Assembly (NCBI GenBank): GCA_009837185.1
Contig: VXUA01000041.1
Location: 43,374 to 107,373 of the forward strand
Source of the DNA: Gammaproteobacteria bacterium
Lineage (GTDB): Bacteria; Pseudomonadota; Gammaproteobacteria; Pseudomonadales; Azotimanducaceae
Length of the DNA stretch: 64,000 nt
Reading direction: 5' to 3'
Position numbers and translations under genes: made by a program. Below the pieces are notes generated by a model, which did not search any database, was not told where the DNA came from, and saw only the letters and a list, made by a program, of their open reading frames with translations. Of this stretch, positions 21,201-30,064 are shown in pieces (within the stretch, counting starts at the first letter, position 1; the number at the start of each line of letters is the position of its first letter).

Positions 21201-22492
21201 ACGTTTAACGTCCTATAGTTGACATATTGACCCTGTTGATACGAAAGTGGCTCAACGATCTCCATCATGACAACGTCGTCAAATGAAATCCTGTTCAAGA
21301 GCGGTGTCTTCGATAAATCAAACAGGTCTCCGTTGTACGCTGGTAAACCAAAATCGGAGTTACCCTGCGAAATATCTGACCATAATTGCAGGCATCGATT
21401 CCAAAATTCCGTGGAACTTCGTATCGGATCGATTGAAAACTGTCGGTAGTCACCTATCTGTTCCCTAACCTTGTAACGAAAACATCGATGAAACCTATAG
21501 CTTTTATTTTGAATTGGAAGTAATCCTCGATCTTCGGCGTAAAGTACAAAAAGTAAACGAAACAAAAACATTAATGCTTCATCACGAATCTGGTCCGGAG
21601 TGGCGACCGGCTCTTGTCGAGCAATTTCTTGAGCAATTTTTGGGTAAATCTCATTAAAAATCACTTCGCCCATCGCCGTTGTTACACGTGACTCATAATG
21701 CCTTCCGGACGCTATCGCTCTCAGGTGACGGGAAGATTGAGGTTCGTTAGAAAATGCGCGATTTGCGAAGAAAAACACAAAGAGGGCTAGAACATGCTTC
21801 CGAACAATTTTTGAATCTACAGCTTCAAACACACTACAATCTTGCTCACTGGAATCGTACAAAGCTCCTAAATCTATTTCCAAAAATTCCTCTGTCACGG
21901 ACTGTGCCCGTGCGTAGTAAATCCGCCACTTTCGACCGTCCGTCAGAAGTCCCCACTGCGCTCCTCTTCCCTCGTTTATGTCTTGGTTTCTCCTCAAATA
22001 ATGCAGCATCTGAGAAGTTGGTGAGGCTACACTACCAGAGTGACGATCTAAATTAGTACCCCAGCGTTTTAGTTCTCCAATACATATTCCCTGTCCATAA
22101 CGATGCGCTTCGACGTGTATCTTGCTAGCTTCATACTTCTCTTTCTGACCAGAGAACAAAAGGAGATCTGGAACTATTTTTTGTCGACCCAAAGACAATT
22201 TTTGCTCAACAAGAAATTCTGGCCATTCCAATAGAGACAACATCGGGAAGATCAAGTCTTGCTTTGTTTGTTGTTCGTTTGGATGTTTCTGCTCGTTCAT
22301 CGAGGTGACTAAATGCTGAATCTTCGACGTTTGCGAGGAAAACTCTTCCGAATCTATAACCGTAAACCAATCTTGTTCAAATACGACATCAGGATTTGAA
22401 AGTATGTCAAAGGAGATCATCCTTCCCTTCACAAAAGACTGCAGATGTTCTGCGAATTCCAGTGGCCGTTGGTTCAAATTATTTCTTTCCAT
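18293..22492 (-). CDS. Type IIG-like restriction-modification fusion (Eco57I-type N6-adenine methylase with nuclease domain)
   Basis: A 1399-residue single-chain enzyme. The N-terminal domain has a PD-(D/E)xK-like arrangement: VPDLLLFS near residue 107 and ICIGELKRW near 139. The middle carries the adenine-methylase motif I DPAMGSAHFLVDAVDW (about 525) and motif IV NPPWERI (about 818). The C-terminal 500 residues would be the target-recognition part. This fits type IIG/IIL enzymes in which cutting and methylation share one specificity. The ATG at 22492 is preferred to TTG 22498. No separate subunits or BREX/DISARM partners are adjacent, so it seems solitary. It sits alone between icd and tRNA-Gly. 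Recognition site unknown. Confidence 0.75.
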   Translation of the reverse strand: MERNNLNQRPLEFAEHLQSFVKGRMISFDILSNPDVVFEQDWFTVIDSEEFSSQTSKIQHLVTSMNEQKHPNEQQTKQDLIFPMLSLLEWPEFLVEQKLSLGRQKIVPDLLLFSGQKEKYEASKIHVEAHRYGQGICIGELKRWGTNLDRHSGSVASPTSQMLHYLRRNQDINEGRGAQWGLLTDGRKWRIYYARAQSVTEEFLEIDLGALYDSSEQDCSVFEAVDSKIVRKHVLALFVFFFANRAFSNEPQSSRHLRAIASGRHYESRVTTAMGEVIFNEIYPKIAQEIARQEPVATPDQIRDEALMFLFRLLFVLYAEDRGLLPIQNKSYRFHRCFRYKVREQIGDYRQFSIDPIRSSTEFWNRCLQLWSDISQGNSDFGLPAYNGDLFDLSKTPLLNRISFDDVVMMEIVEPLSYQQGQYVNYRTLNVQHLGAIYERLLARRIVLDDGKLVVVSDPSSRKETGSYYTPDYIVRLTIEKALGPLVEEIYKNFDSQLNKVELGEGTEIKKEIDPAQCILDLRICDPAMGSAHFLVDAVDWLSDRLLEALAHCTAEIPGYVSPVFKRITEIRERILEGAQAEGWEIVEEQLDDRQIVKRLVLKKCIYGVDLNPMAVELAKLSLWLHTFTVGAPLSFLNHHLRCGNSIFGSWIGEVTAQFEDDLFQLNLSKVLRATAVNMQEIEELPDTNLDEVRQSEGLYQQLNDSVSLVKNFLDVHLGLAWLRPTKHKNVHDLDLPWLSKHTDKLAFKKEQEDYDAQVAAWCEGQYGDPLNEIPDDPHFLHLWNQAQSIAIENCFLHWEAAFPGVWNHERNGFDAIVGNPPWERIKFEEAEWIAYRKPALAKNMTQDERDKEFHNLLRSGDPLIQEFYETKTKAEHTMAMVRQSGHYPWFSLGDINIYGLFAERALTLLNRQGNTGLVLMAGIAADRFSAPFFQRVTRQGRLRNFYHFENRRVAAGRHFPDVHAQLKFCVFVASAEPNGDQTHYGCFVDDVKNVENENVCFNVSTSFFDKVNPNTGTLPILHTREDRDILSKIYDTSPIMRRHDQESPLFSVRFCRMFDMTNDRKSGKMRTHNQLLEEEQIWELEHNVYEGANGRWLPLYEGKMIWQFDHRSADVKFNPSAPLKRASPAYLSDEAHQDPSRCATPQFWVSENEVNNRIRAVAQRVVRENVHRSEADLHVYMKTPFFLGFRDITNTTDRRTMISTVVPYVAASNTLCLLLSEYESLDDYATVCTFLTGNFGSLIFDFVARCKLHGNHMNWFILEQLPCVPIERYNTIKFGSKSAGEVVRDIVLELIYTSHALGAFAAALNYVDKDNQVYPPFSWNPVRRRMLRAKLDAVYFHLYGITDPANIDHIHAFFRVEEEAELARFGDLQSKTLRHYWLNALAAGQPDAEITTHG

Positions 22493-22710
22493 GAGCAAAG
22501 TATTTCCGGGAAGTGAATGCTATTTATTTGTCCTCAGTCAAAACTCGGTTTCATTTAAAACTATAATTGTACACAGTAATAACAAGTAATCTTGTGTGCA
22601 AAAAATCAACGTATTACATCTTCGCTACACTCGAAAAATCGTAGCTCTCACTCAGGTTTAATACTAAATCACCATCAATACAATTAGTCCCTCCAATGGA
22701 TTCGACAAGA

Positions 22711-22785
22711 GCGGGAATAGCTCAGTGGTAGAGCACAACCTTGCCAAGGTTGGGGTCGCGGGTTCAACCCCCGTTTCCCGCTCCA
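22711..22785 (+). tRNA. tRNA-Gly (GCC)
   Basis: A complete cloverleaf of 75 bases including an encoded CCA. The acceptor arms GCGGGAA and TTCCCGC pair. The anticodon stem CAACC/GGTTG encloses the loop TTGCCAA with anticodon GCC at 22743-22745. The T-arm contains GGTTCAACCC. Confidence 0.97.
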
Positions 22786-22898
22786 ATCTTTCCTACATTC
22801 TCGAATTCTGTTCATACCCACTCACAACTACCCTTTGACTCCATTTGTGCGAACCGCTCGTTTGCCGAGCGTTGAGTCCCAAATTTCTGCATGCTACG

Positions 22899-23825
22899 AT
22901 GACTGAAGTATCCATTGAAACAGTCAAGGAGTTCTTCATTGATCTTCAAGAACGCATCGTTGGAACGTTTGAGGAACTCGACGGTGTCGGAAAGTTTCTC
23001 AACGAGTCTTTCGACTCACCAAAAGGTGGGGTTGCTCAACCGCGTGTTTTAACGAAAGGTGACCTGTTTGAAAAAGCCGCGGTGCAATTCTCCTACAGTG
23101 TCGGTGATCGTCTTCCCCACGCTGCAACCGAACGACATCCTAACCTTGCGAACTGCCCCTTTCGAGCGACCGCGATTTCCGTCATCGTCCATCCATGCAA
23201 TCCACACGTGCCTACTACACATTTAAACTTGCGTATGTTTCTTGTTGAAGCTCAAAAGCCGACTTGGTTTTTTGGTGGTGGATTCGATTTAACTCCGTAC
23301 ATCCCTGTCGAGGAAGACATAAGATTCTGGCATGAACAGGCGCGCTCGGTTTGCGATAGTGATGCACGATACATTGAACTGAAGGAAAACTGTGATCAAT
23401 ACTTCTATCTACCGCATCGAGGCGAGACGCGCGGTGTAGGTGGCATTTTTTTTGACGATTTCAATGCTGATGGATTCAACGATTGTTTTAAATTTGTCAG
23501 GGCTGTGGGTGAAACTTTTCTATGCGCTTACACCACCATTGTCAAACGCCGCGCACATTTGAAGTGGACATCCGAAGAGGAAGAATGGATGCTGATACGT
23601 CGTGGACGCTACGCAGAATTCAATCTTGCGATCGACCGCGGAACTAAGTATGGCATGCAGTCTGGGCGACGCATTGAGTCTGTATTAGCTTCCTTACCTC
23701 CTCGCGTAATTTGGCCGTATCAGCACGAATTGTTAGTGAGTGAGAAATTAGCAAACCTAACAAGTCAGTTGCAACCAGGTGTCGACTGGTTAGGAATTGT
23801 GGATAACTCAGTGGATAAAAGTTGA
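22899..23825 (+). CDS. hemF: Oxygen-dependent coproporphyrinogen III oxidase
   Basis: A 308-residue cytoplasmic enzyme of haem synthesis that decarboxylates coproporphyrinogen III to protoporphyrinogen IX using O2. Signatures are STAT-like segments [40 protein letters not shown] and [19 protein letters not shown], plus [16 protein letters not shown]. The ATG at 22899 gives [13 protein letters not shown], of the family's usual length; an upstream TTG at 22845 is not needed. It follows tRNA-Gly and appears to have its own promoter region. Confidence 0.95.
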   Translation: MTEVSIETVKEFFIDLQERIVGTFEELDGVGKFLNESFDSPKGGVAQPRVLTKGDLFEKAAVQFSYSVGDRLPHAATERHPNLANCPFRATAISVIVHPCNPHVPTTHLNLRMFLVEAQKPTWFFGGGFDLTPYIPVEEDIRFWHEQARSVCDSDARYIELKENCDQYFYLPHRGETRGVGGIFFDDFNADGFNDCFKFVRAVGETFLCAYTTIVKRRAHLKWTSEEEEWMLIRRGRYAEFNLAIDRGTKYGMQSGRRIESVLASLPPRVIWPYQHELLVSEKLANLTSQLQPGVDWLGIVDNSVDKS

Positions 23826-24171
23826 ACTGATGCGGTAAAACTTCGACGCTGCAGAATTGTTCCCCGTCAATTTCAAGAAAAGAGTGCAAAAACCTGTGTT
23901 TTTCTACAAATATTGCCGATTTTTAACGTTATTGCAAAAGTGCATTGATACCAGTGATTTCCATGGCATTGTGGATAAGTTCCAACGAACTTCGGAAAAT
24001 CCTTTAAGTTCAACATGAATATTTCGTAATTCATCAAGCATCAAACGTGTGCTAAATACTGAGTTCAATCGACTAGGAAATTTTGCTATATTCTTGGCTA
24101 AAATAGTACTGTACTTCAAACTTCTTCGGTTTGCAGTAACCAATCTCTTTTGAGCAACAGAGGAACACACA
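23826..24171 (+). other. Intergenic region, hemF to exbD-like gene
   Basis: 346 bases without a convincing gene. It becomes AT-rich towards the exbD-like start, where a promoter is expected around TTGCTATATT and GGCTAAAAT near 24085-24105, but spacing is not canonical. A weak AAAAAC/GTTTTT hairpin after hemF is not a clear terminator. Confidence 0.4.
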
Positions 24172-24576
24172 GTGAGAAATCGAGCTCGCGGCGCATTAGA
24201 AGAAGATCAAAAAATTAATCTCACCCCCATGTTGGACGTCGTGTTCATCATGTTGATTTTTTTCATCGTTACGGCAACCTTCGTAAAGGAAATTGGAATC
24301 GATGTGACTCCTCCCGAAGAAGATCAGCCTCAGACGGTAGATCCCGATAAAAAATCCATTGTGATTGTCGTCTCAGCTCGAGACCAAATTCAAATCGGTG
24401 GCAGAACCGTCGATGTCAGCGCAGTGCGAGCTAACATCGAACGGTTAGCTGCAGAATTTCCCGAAGCACCGGTCATCATTAATCCTCATGCGGATTCGAG
24501 CGCTGATATCTTCGTGCAAATTTGGGATGCAGCCAATCTTGCTGGCGTAGCAACCGTGCAAATGGCTGCTGACTAA
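24172..24576 (+). CDS. ExbD/TolR-family biopolymer transport protein
   Basis: A 134-residue inner-membrane protein with one N-terminal membrane helix. INLTPMLDVVFIMLIFFIV contains the membrane aspartate that carries protons in ExbD/TolR motors. The rest is the periplasmic domain, ending in DAANLAGVATVQMA. It starts at GTG 24172 after GAGGAAC. An ExbB-type partner is not next to it in the window, which is unusual for this family. It probably energises outer-membrane transport with a TonB/ExbB encoded elsewhere (inference). Confidence 0.85.
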   Translation: MRNRARGALEEDQKINLTPMLDVVFIMLIFFIVTATFVKEIGIDVTPPEEDQPQTVDPDKKSIVIVVSARDQIQIGGRTVDVSAVRANIERLAAEFPEAPVIINPHADSSADIFVQIWDAANLAGVATVQMAAD

Positions 24577-24625
24577 CGATTAGTCGTAAATTTAGCGAAT
24601 TCGTAAAGCAAACTAACGAATCAAA

Positions 24626-25870
24626 TTAGCTCGGTCCAAAAGCCGAGACTACCCCGACAATTGACCCTGTAAGAAACGCGACCAAAGTTCCTGATACTAG
24701 GGTCCGTGGAGCAAGTGAGAGCAAATCTTCACGTCTCTCTGGGACCAGAGCACTCACACCACCAACGAGAATTCCTACAGACCCCAAGTTTGTGAATCCG
24801 CACAAAGCATAAGTCATGATCAAATTTGATCGATCAGACAACCAAACACCGTCTTGCCCCAGTTGTTGAAACGCGACCAGTTCGTTGATCATCAATTTGA
24901 TTCCCATTAGCTCGCTTCCGATCGCCGAGTCAGTCCAAGATAGTCCCATGCAAAACGTCAGCGGACGGAACAACCAGGATGCGATGCGTTCTAAGGTGAT
25001 TGGGCTACCACCAATCACTAAAAAGGACATCACATGATTGATGAGAGCGACCAAACTGACGAGCACGATCAACATAGCGATGATGTTGATCACAATTTTT
25101 GTCCCGTCCATCGCACCTCGGGTTAGTGCATCGAACGAACTCTGGTACTGAAATGCATCCTCGAGATCGATTTCTCCAGTCACATGATCATCAGGAATCA
25201 TTATTCTCGCGATCAAAATTCCCCCCAACACGTTGAGCAAAGATGCAGTGATAACGTGTGCAATCGTATCAGTCAGGACATCACCAACCACAGTAACGTA
25301 TAAGATCATCATAGATCCAGCAACTGTTGCCATGCCACAAGTGATCACCACAAAAAATTCGCTTCGTGTGATCGATTTGAGGTAACCACGAATCATCATG
25401 GGTGCTTCGACCATCCCTACGAATACACTCGCTGCTGCTGCTACAGCTACAGCGCCACCAATTCGAAGGGTCCTTTGTAATGCCCATGAGATGCCCTTTA
25501 TGATCAAAGGCAAAATGCGCCAGTACCACAGCAACGCCACCAATACCGCGAAAACAATGATTTGTGGCAAGAGCTGTGTCGCAAATATAAAGGGAGGACT
25601 CTCAGCTGTGAGGGCAAACGGTAGTTCACCCCCACCCAAATAACTAAAGACAAAGGCAGTACCTTGACCAGTTGCATTGGTGATCGCGCCGACAACCACG
25701 TTGAGGTAGGAGAGTCCTGTAGATACCACCGGCAGCTGTATCAAAATCACCGCTAGAACTATTTGGACACTCAGAGTAATTCCAACAGGGAGCCATCGTA
25801 CTTGCCCCTTCGACTCGCTGAGGAACCACGCGATCGTGATGACAAGAGCAATGCCTAGAAGTGCGTGCAT
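24626..25870 (-). CDS. CNT-family concentrative nucleoside transporter
   Basis: A 414-residue membrane protein with about ten helices, of the NupC/CNT type that imports nucleosides with H+ or Na+. Diagnostic stretches are GMVEAPMMIRGYL, the segment TSFAGSM-like VAGSMMILYV, and ELMGIKLMINELVAFQQL followed by LCGFTNLGSVGI near the C-terminus. The ATG at 25870 has GGAAGGGAA upstream. Its promoter region shares the intergenic space containing the parS site. Confidence 0.9.
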   Translation of the reverse strand: MHALLGIALVITIAWFLSESKGQVRWLPVGITLSVQIVLAVILIQLPVVSTGLSYLNVVVGAITNATGQGTAFVFSYLGGGELPFALTAESPPFIFATQLLPQIIVFAVLVALLWYWRILPLIIKGISWALQRTLRIGGAVAVAAAASVFVGMVEAPMMIRGYLKSITRSEFFVVITCGMATVAGSMMILYVTVVGDVLTDTIAHVITASLLNVLGGILIARIMIPDDHVTGEIDLEDAFQYQSSFDALTRGAMDGTKIVINIIAMLIVLVSLVALINHVMSFLVIGGSPITLERIASWLFRPLTFCMGLSWTDSAIGSELMGIKLMINELVAFQQLGQDGVWLSDRSNLIMTYALCGFTNLGSVGILVGGVSALVPERREDLLSLAPRTLVSGTLVAFLTGSIVGVVSAFGPS

Positions 25871-26216
25871 ATTTCCCTTCCTACACTGGATATAAAAATT
25901 TTTGAAAGTGGAGGTCTACACCCTCACACAACTATATTAAAGATGAACTACATCCATGAAGGATCATCTCGCAACCACTCGAATATTCCGAGTTAGAAGA
26001 GGAAAAAAGTGAAACTAGATGTTCCACGTGGAACATTTGTACATATTAATACAGTCTACCACGGACTTTCTGAGAGACGAAAACGTTGTACTTCACGCCC
26101 TAATGAGAACGCGATCATTTGATGGTAGCAGCAAATTTGCAATCTGAATGTGAGAACAACAACGGGTACAATGTGTATCCAAAATTTTTCACTTATTTCC
26201 TAACGAGTTAGCCACA
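25871..26216. other. Divergent intergenic region carrying parS
   Basis: 346 bases between two divergently transcribed genes (transporter and response regulator). It contains the parS palindrome at 26020-26035 and AT-rich tracts on both sides that probably carry promoters. No RNA gene or small open frame is evident. Confidence 0.5.
26020..26035. promoter_or_regulatory. parS centromere-like site (ParB binding)
   Basis: TGTTCCACGTGGAACA is a perfect 16-base palindrome, extended to 18 bases by flanking A and T. It matches the parS consensus of Pseudomonas and related bacteria (TGTTCCACGTGGAAC). ParB loads here, spreads and recruits SMC; parS sites cluster near the origin. No other copy is seen in the window. 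Confidence 0.85.
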
Positions 26217-26921
26217 ATGCCCAAGCGAATCGCGATTGTTGAAGATGATCCAGATCAAAGAGCGAATTACAAAGACGCAATTCGAAAGAAAGGTTATGAA
26301 GTTGTAGCATTTGCCGATCGCGCTTCGGCGTTGGCTGGCTTTCGGCATGCAATGCCTGACTTAGCTATTCTTGACATCATATTAGGCGATGAAATGGACG
26401 CGGGATTTGAACTTTGTCGAGAACTGTTGGCGCGTTCCTCGGATCTACCAGTGATATTTCTCACCGAACGAATCGACGAAATTGACAAGATTTCAGGTCT
26501 TCGTTTGGGAGCTTGGGATTACCTACCAAAACCAATTTCGCTCGACTACCTTGCCGAGCGAATCGCTTCATTACTACGAATCGAACAGGTCCGGTCGAGT
26601 TCAGACGATACCAATCGTACGAGTATCGTGCGAGTTGGAGAATTACAGTTAGATCAAGATGCTTTGCTAGTTTCGTGGAAAGAGCACCGTATAGATTTGT
26701 CGCAAACAGAATTCAAAATGCTCGCACGACTTGTCAGGTCGCCGGGACACGCAGTGAGCTACGAAGCACTCATGGAGACGACGAATCAAAGTTTTGTGTC
26801 GAACAATACCATCAACACGCACGTTCGAAATTTACGGAAGAAGTTCGAACACGTCGATGCTGAGTTTGAAGCGATCAAGAGCGAATACGGGTTTGGCTAC
26901 CGCTGGATTCTCGACGCATAG
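26217..26921 (+). CDS. Response regulator, OmpR-like, resembling the sortase-associated PdsR group
   Basis: A 234-residue two-component regulator. The receiver has acidic residues D10-D11, the phosphoacceptor aspartate in LAILDIILGDE and the lysine in LPKPISLDYL. The C-terminal winged helix is OmpR-like (TEFKMLARLVRSPGHAVSY, NNTINTHVRNLRKKFE). Its wording is close to the proteobacterial dedicated sortase system regulator (TIGR03787 as remembered), but no sortase gene is in the window. The histidine kinase gene begins nine bases downstream. Confidence 0.85.
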   Translation: MPKRIAIVEDDPDQRANYKDAIRKKGYEVVAFADRASALAGFRHAMPDLAILDIILGDEMDAGFELCRELLARSSDLPVIFLTERIDEIDKISGLRLGAWDYLPKPISLDYLAERIASLLRIEQVRSSSDDTNRTSIVRVGELQLDQDALLVSWKEHRIDLSQTEFKMLARLVRSPGHAVSYEALMETTNQSFVSNNTINTHVRNLRKKFEHVDAEFEAIKSEYGFGYRWILDA

Positions 26922-26930
26922 ACTAAGCCT

Positions 26931-29090
26931 ATGAGAATTCGTTCGCGGATTCGAGGTCCTAAACTTCGTACCAAACTTCTGCTCCTCGCAGCAATTTTGC
27001 TGTTTGCTCCGTTTTTGTTTTATACCTTGCTCGTAGAAGTCGAAACCCTACTCGTTGACGCACAGATGAATAACCAGATTAGTCTTGCGAATAGTGTCGC
27101 GATTCTCTTCAACAACCAGAAGTCCCTCTTCGATGACTTGCCTACAGAAATCGACGAATCCAAGGATCTAATCGCCCAACCGCTTGTCGGTAGCGTATTG
27201 TTGGACGGAAAAGCCCTAGATTGGAAAGTTACCGAGGAAGTAGTTTCGCGAAAATTTGGCTCGGAGGACTGTTCATTCACGTTGCGTTTAGGGGAATCAA
27301 TCAATCAACTTCACGGATTTCTTGAAGTCGAGGATGCCGATTTCGTCCCGAGAGATCCTACGATCATTAGCCTCGAGTCTTCCGATCATCTCAGAGTAAA
27401 CTACATCAACCGGGACGGTGATCAAGAAGAAATTGCTTTTACCTTCTCCAGACCAGGAGTTGCCTCAGCGGATACCTATCTTGCGAACAAGCAAGGGGAA
27501 GATCTAGAGCTATATGCAGAAGTCGGTGCTTTTCTAGCAGAAACCCTGAACGGGGTGAATATCGAATTCACTATACCTATGGAAATCTTCGGAAGTCTGG
27601 ATATATTCGCAGTGACCTACGTTGACGTAGACGTCAATCCCATTGGGAGCAGCCAACGAACTACGACACAGCCAGCCGCGGACCAAGAGTATTTTGAATT
27701 GGTTGTATACAGATCCGCGCCGATCATAGAAAGGATTGAGAGTCTTGGTTTCGAAAACACACAGGTCATGATCTTCGATACTATGAGCAGAAAACGAGGA
27801 GAGTCGATACTAGGTGCAGCTCAAGAAGATCTCTTTGGTGGCGAGAATCAATCCAGAAATTTCTTTCAAAGAATAGGAGGTTTCTTTCGTCGTTTTTATC
27901 CTGGTCAAGCTTTCCGGGATCTTTCGCTCGAAGATGCCGAACAACGAACCGTCGAAGTAATCAACAGCGCATTAAACAACGAACCAACGAAAGACAAGAT
28001 TCTGTCGCTTTCTGGGGCGCCTGCCATCATAGCTGCTTACCCCATTCGAGCTCCCGGGGAAGTCATTGGTGTAGCTGTCGTGCAGCAGAACGTGGAAGAC
28101 ATCCTGAAACTTCTTGCAGGTACACTACGGACGATTGTCGTCGTTTCGCTGGTTATCTTTGCGATTCTCACGGTCGCTCTGTTAGGATACTCGATACGTC
28201 TCGCGTATCGAATTCAGAAGCTTCGGAGCACTACAGCACGAGCGATCGATGAATATGGTCGAATAAAAGTAAGTTCGCTCAACGTGGAGAGAAACACAGG
28301 AGATGAAATCGGCGAACTTGCCCGGTCTATTGATTCAATGTTAGGTCGTCTAACCCAACATCAGACGTTTCTCCAACGCATGCCGAGAACATTGCGTCAT
28401 GAAATCAATAATCCCCTAAATACGTTAAGTACATCCTTGGAAAATCTCCGCAGCACGAACGACCCTGAGGAGCAACAACGATATCTCCAAAGCGCACAAC
28501 GAGGTGTTGTGCGTATCGGTCGAATCGTACAAAACCTGAGTGACGCCGCGAGTTTAGAAGACTCTCTCCAAAATGAAGAGCTCGAAAGAGTAGACATGTT
28601 ACGATTGTTGAAAAGCTATGTTTCTAACTTAGAGAACACCCATAAAGACGTTGAGTTTATTCTCGTCTGCGACGAACAATCCGCGATTGCAAATGTGTCT
28701 GATTTTCATATCGAACAAATGCTTGACAAAATTATTGACAATGCAATCGATTTTCACCGTCACGACAGCCCAATCAGTGTTCTACTACAGGTTGGCACTA
28801 CCTCATTACGAATTACGGTTGCGAATAGAGGACCGACCTTAATTGGTGACACTGCGGCAGTGTTCGACTCGTTAGTCAGCATGCGCGGGACACAAAGTAC
28901 GATGCATTTTGGGTTGGGCTTGTATGTAGTCCGAGTGATTGTTGAGTATCACGGTGGAACCGTCCAAGCTGTGAACTTAGAAGACGGCTCGGGGGTAGCG
29001 ATTACGGTGGATCTTCCTTTAGCAGCAGTCGCTCCCGAACAGTCAAGTGTAGCCAGCGAATCGAATACAGTTGAACCAGAGGGACACTGA
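26931..29090 (+). CDS. Sensor histidine kinase, PdsS-like
   Basis: A 719-residue membrane kinase. One helix near residues 15-33, a large periplasmic region to about 395, a second helix (about 396-416, IVVVSLVIFAILTVALLGYS), then HAMP. The H-box is LRHEINNPLNTLSTSLENL near residue 488, and the ATPase domain has DKIIDNAIDFH (N-box) and HFGLGLYVVRVI (G-box). The extracytoplasmic part resembles the sortase-associated kinase family TIGR03785 or ChvG-like sensors. It is the partner of the preceding response regulator. The stimulus is unknown. A serine/glutamate-rich tail follows the kinase core. Confidence 0.85.
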   Translation: MRIRSRIRGPKLRTKLLLLAAILLFAPFLFYTLLVEVETLLVDAQMNNQISLANSVAILFNNQKSLFDDLPTEIDESKDLIAQPLVGSVLLDGKALDWKVTEEVVSRKFGSEDCSFTLRLGESINQLHGFLEVEDADFVPRDPTIISLESSDHLRVNYINRDGDQEEIAFTFSRPGVASADTYLANKQGEDLELYAEVGAFLAETLNGVNIEFTIPMEIFGSLDIFAVTYVDVDVNPIGSSQRTTTQPAADQEYFELVVYRSAPIIERIESLGFENTQVMIFDTMSRKRGESILGAAQEDLFGGENQSRNFFQRIGGFFRRFYPGQAFRDLSLEDAEQRTVEVINSALNNEPTKDKILSLSGAPAIIAAYPIRAPGEVIGVAVVQQNVEDILKLLAGTLRTIVVVSLVIFAILTVALLGYSIRLAYRIQKLRSTTARAIDEYGRIKVSSLNVERNTGDEIGELARSIDSMLGRLTQHQTFLQRMPRTLRHEINNPLNTLSTSLENLRSTNDPEEQQRYLQSAQRGVVRIGRIVQNLSDAASLEDSLQNEELERVDMLRLLKSYVSNLENTHKDVEFILVCDEQSAIANVSDFHIEQMLDKIIDNAIDFHRHDSPISVLLQVGTTSLRITVANRGPTLIGDTAAVFDSLVSMRGTQSTMHFGLGLYVVRVIVEYHGGTVQAVNLEDGSGVAITVDLPLAAVAPEQSSVASESNTVEPEGH

Positions 29091-29130
29091 CCCCTTCCGT
29101 TCCTAAATTGATTCGCCAACCCGCGCTGAG

Positions 29131-30027
29131 CTAGCTGACGGACAATCGAGAATCTTCATTTAATGGTCCGTCAGTGCGCAACAGTCCCTTTTTCACCATG
29201 AAACGGACAGCGGCGTAAACGCTTCTTCGTGCTGCGGGATAGAGGATGGGATCCAAATTTTCGTACATTAACGGCACTAGCTCCGAAATCGTTTGAACTT
29301 TTTTCTCGCAGCATTCAACAATCTGTCGCTCTCGGTGCAATCGATGTTGAATGAAGGCTTCTACGTACGGAACCGGATCGGTAATCGGCGGACCATGAGT
29401 GGGCCAATATACGTCGAGTTCATACTCCAACAGTAGTCGTAAGCTCGCCATATAACTCTCCATATCTCCATCTGGTGGCGAGATCACACTTGTAGACCAC
29501 CCCATTACATGATCTCCAGAAAACAATGCTTTTTCCTCGTTCAAAATGTAACACACATGATTTGAAGTATGTCCTGGAGTGTGTACACAAATAAGACTCC
29601 AGCTTTTTCCCATAATTACGTCGTGGTGTCTTACTTCAACATCTGGAACAAACTCTGTATCGCATCCCTCTTCGACAACCCAATCGTCGCTCACATTTGC
29701 TCCGTGAGGACCATATCCATAAGTCTTTGCCTCACAATGTTCTTTGAGTAATGCACAACCTGGAGAATGGTCAAGATGAGTGTGCGTAACTACTAGGTGA
29801 GTGATTTCTTCATTTTGTGTTGCGAGGAGAATCGAGTCGATGTGACCCGGATCGGCAGGGCCCGGATCAATCACAGCGACCCTGCCTGATCCAACCAGAT
29901 AGGTACCAGTACCAAAATAGGTGAACGGGCTTGGGTTGTGAGCGACAACCCGACGAATCCTCGGTGATACTCGTTGGGACAAGCCGTAGGTAAACTCCAT
30001 GTCTCGTACGAAAGGAATGTCTACCAC
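29131..30027 (-). CDS. MBL-fold metallo-hydrolase (LACTB2-like)
   Basis: A 298-residue metallo-beta-lactamase-fold protein. Zinc ligands appear in THTHLDHSPGC (HxHxDH), HTPGHTSNHVCY, and SGDHVMGW with a later TH-GPPI. The C-terminal winged-helix-like region is as in LACTB2-type hydrolases, some of which are endoribonucleases; substrate is not predictable here. It starts at GTG 30027, with a further ATG nine residues in. The gene lies alone between the kinase and pseudokinase genes. Confidence 0.85.
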   Translation of the reverse strand: MVDIPFVRDMEFTYGLSQRVSPRIRRVVAHNPSPFTYFGTGTYLVGSGRVAVIDPGPADPGHIDSILLATQNEEITHLVVTHTHLDHSPGCALLKEHCEAKTYGYGPHGANVSDDWVVEEGCDTEFVPDVEVRHHDVIMGKSWSLICVHTPGHTSNHVCYILNEEKALFSGDHVMGWSTSVISPPDGDMESYMASLRLLLEYELDVYWPTHGPPITDPVPYVEAFIQHRLHRERQIVECCEKKVQTISELVPLMYENLDPILYPAARRSVYAAVRFMVKKGLLRTDGPLNEDSRLSVS

Positions 30028-30064
30028 GATTAAAAAAACTCAGTAAGATTTGTGTGGAAACATA

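Noticed and set aside
18293..22492. BREX PglX or DISARM methylase
   Set aside because: No BrxL/PglZ or DrmA/DrmB partners adjacent, and the nuclease-methylase fusion fits type IIG better.
23890..23920. AAAAAC/GTTTTT hairpin after hemF as a terminator
   Set aside because: Stem is only A/T-rich with no U-tract in the right place.
23904..24170. Reverse-strand frame of 88 codons upstream of the exbD-like gene
   Set aside because: No family resemblance or ribosome site, and the stretch is best read as promoter-containing intergenic DNA.
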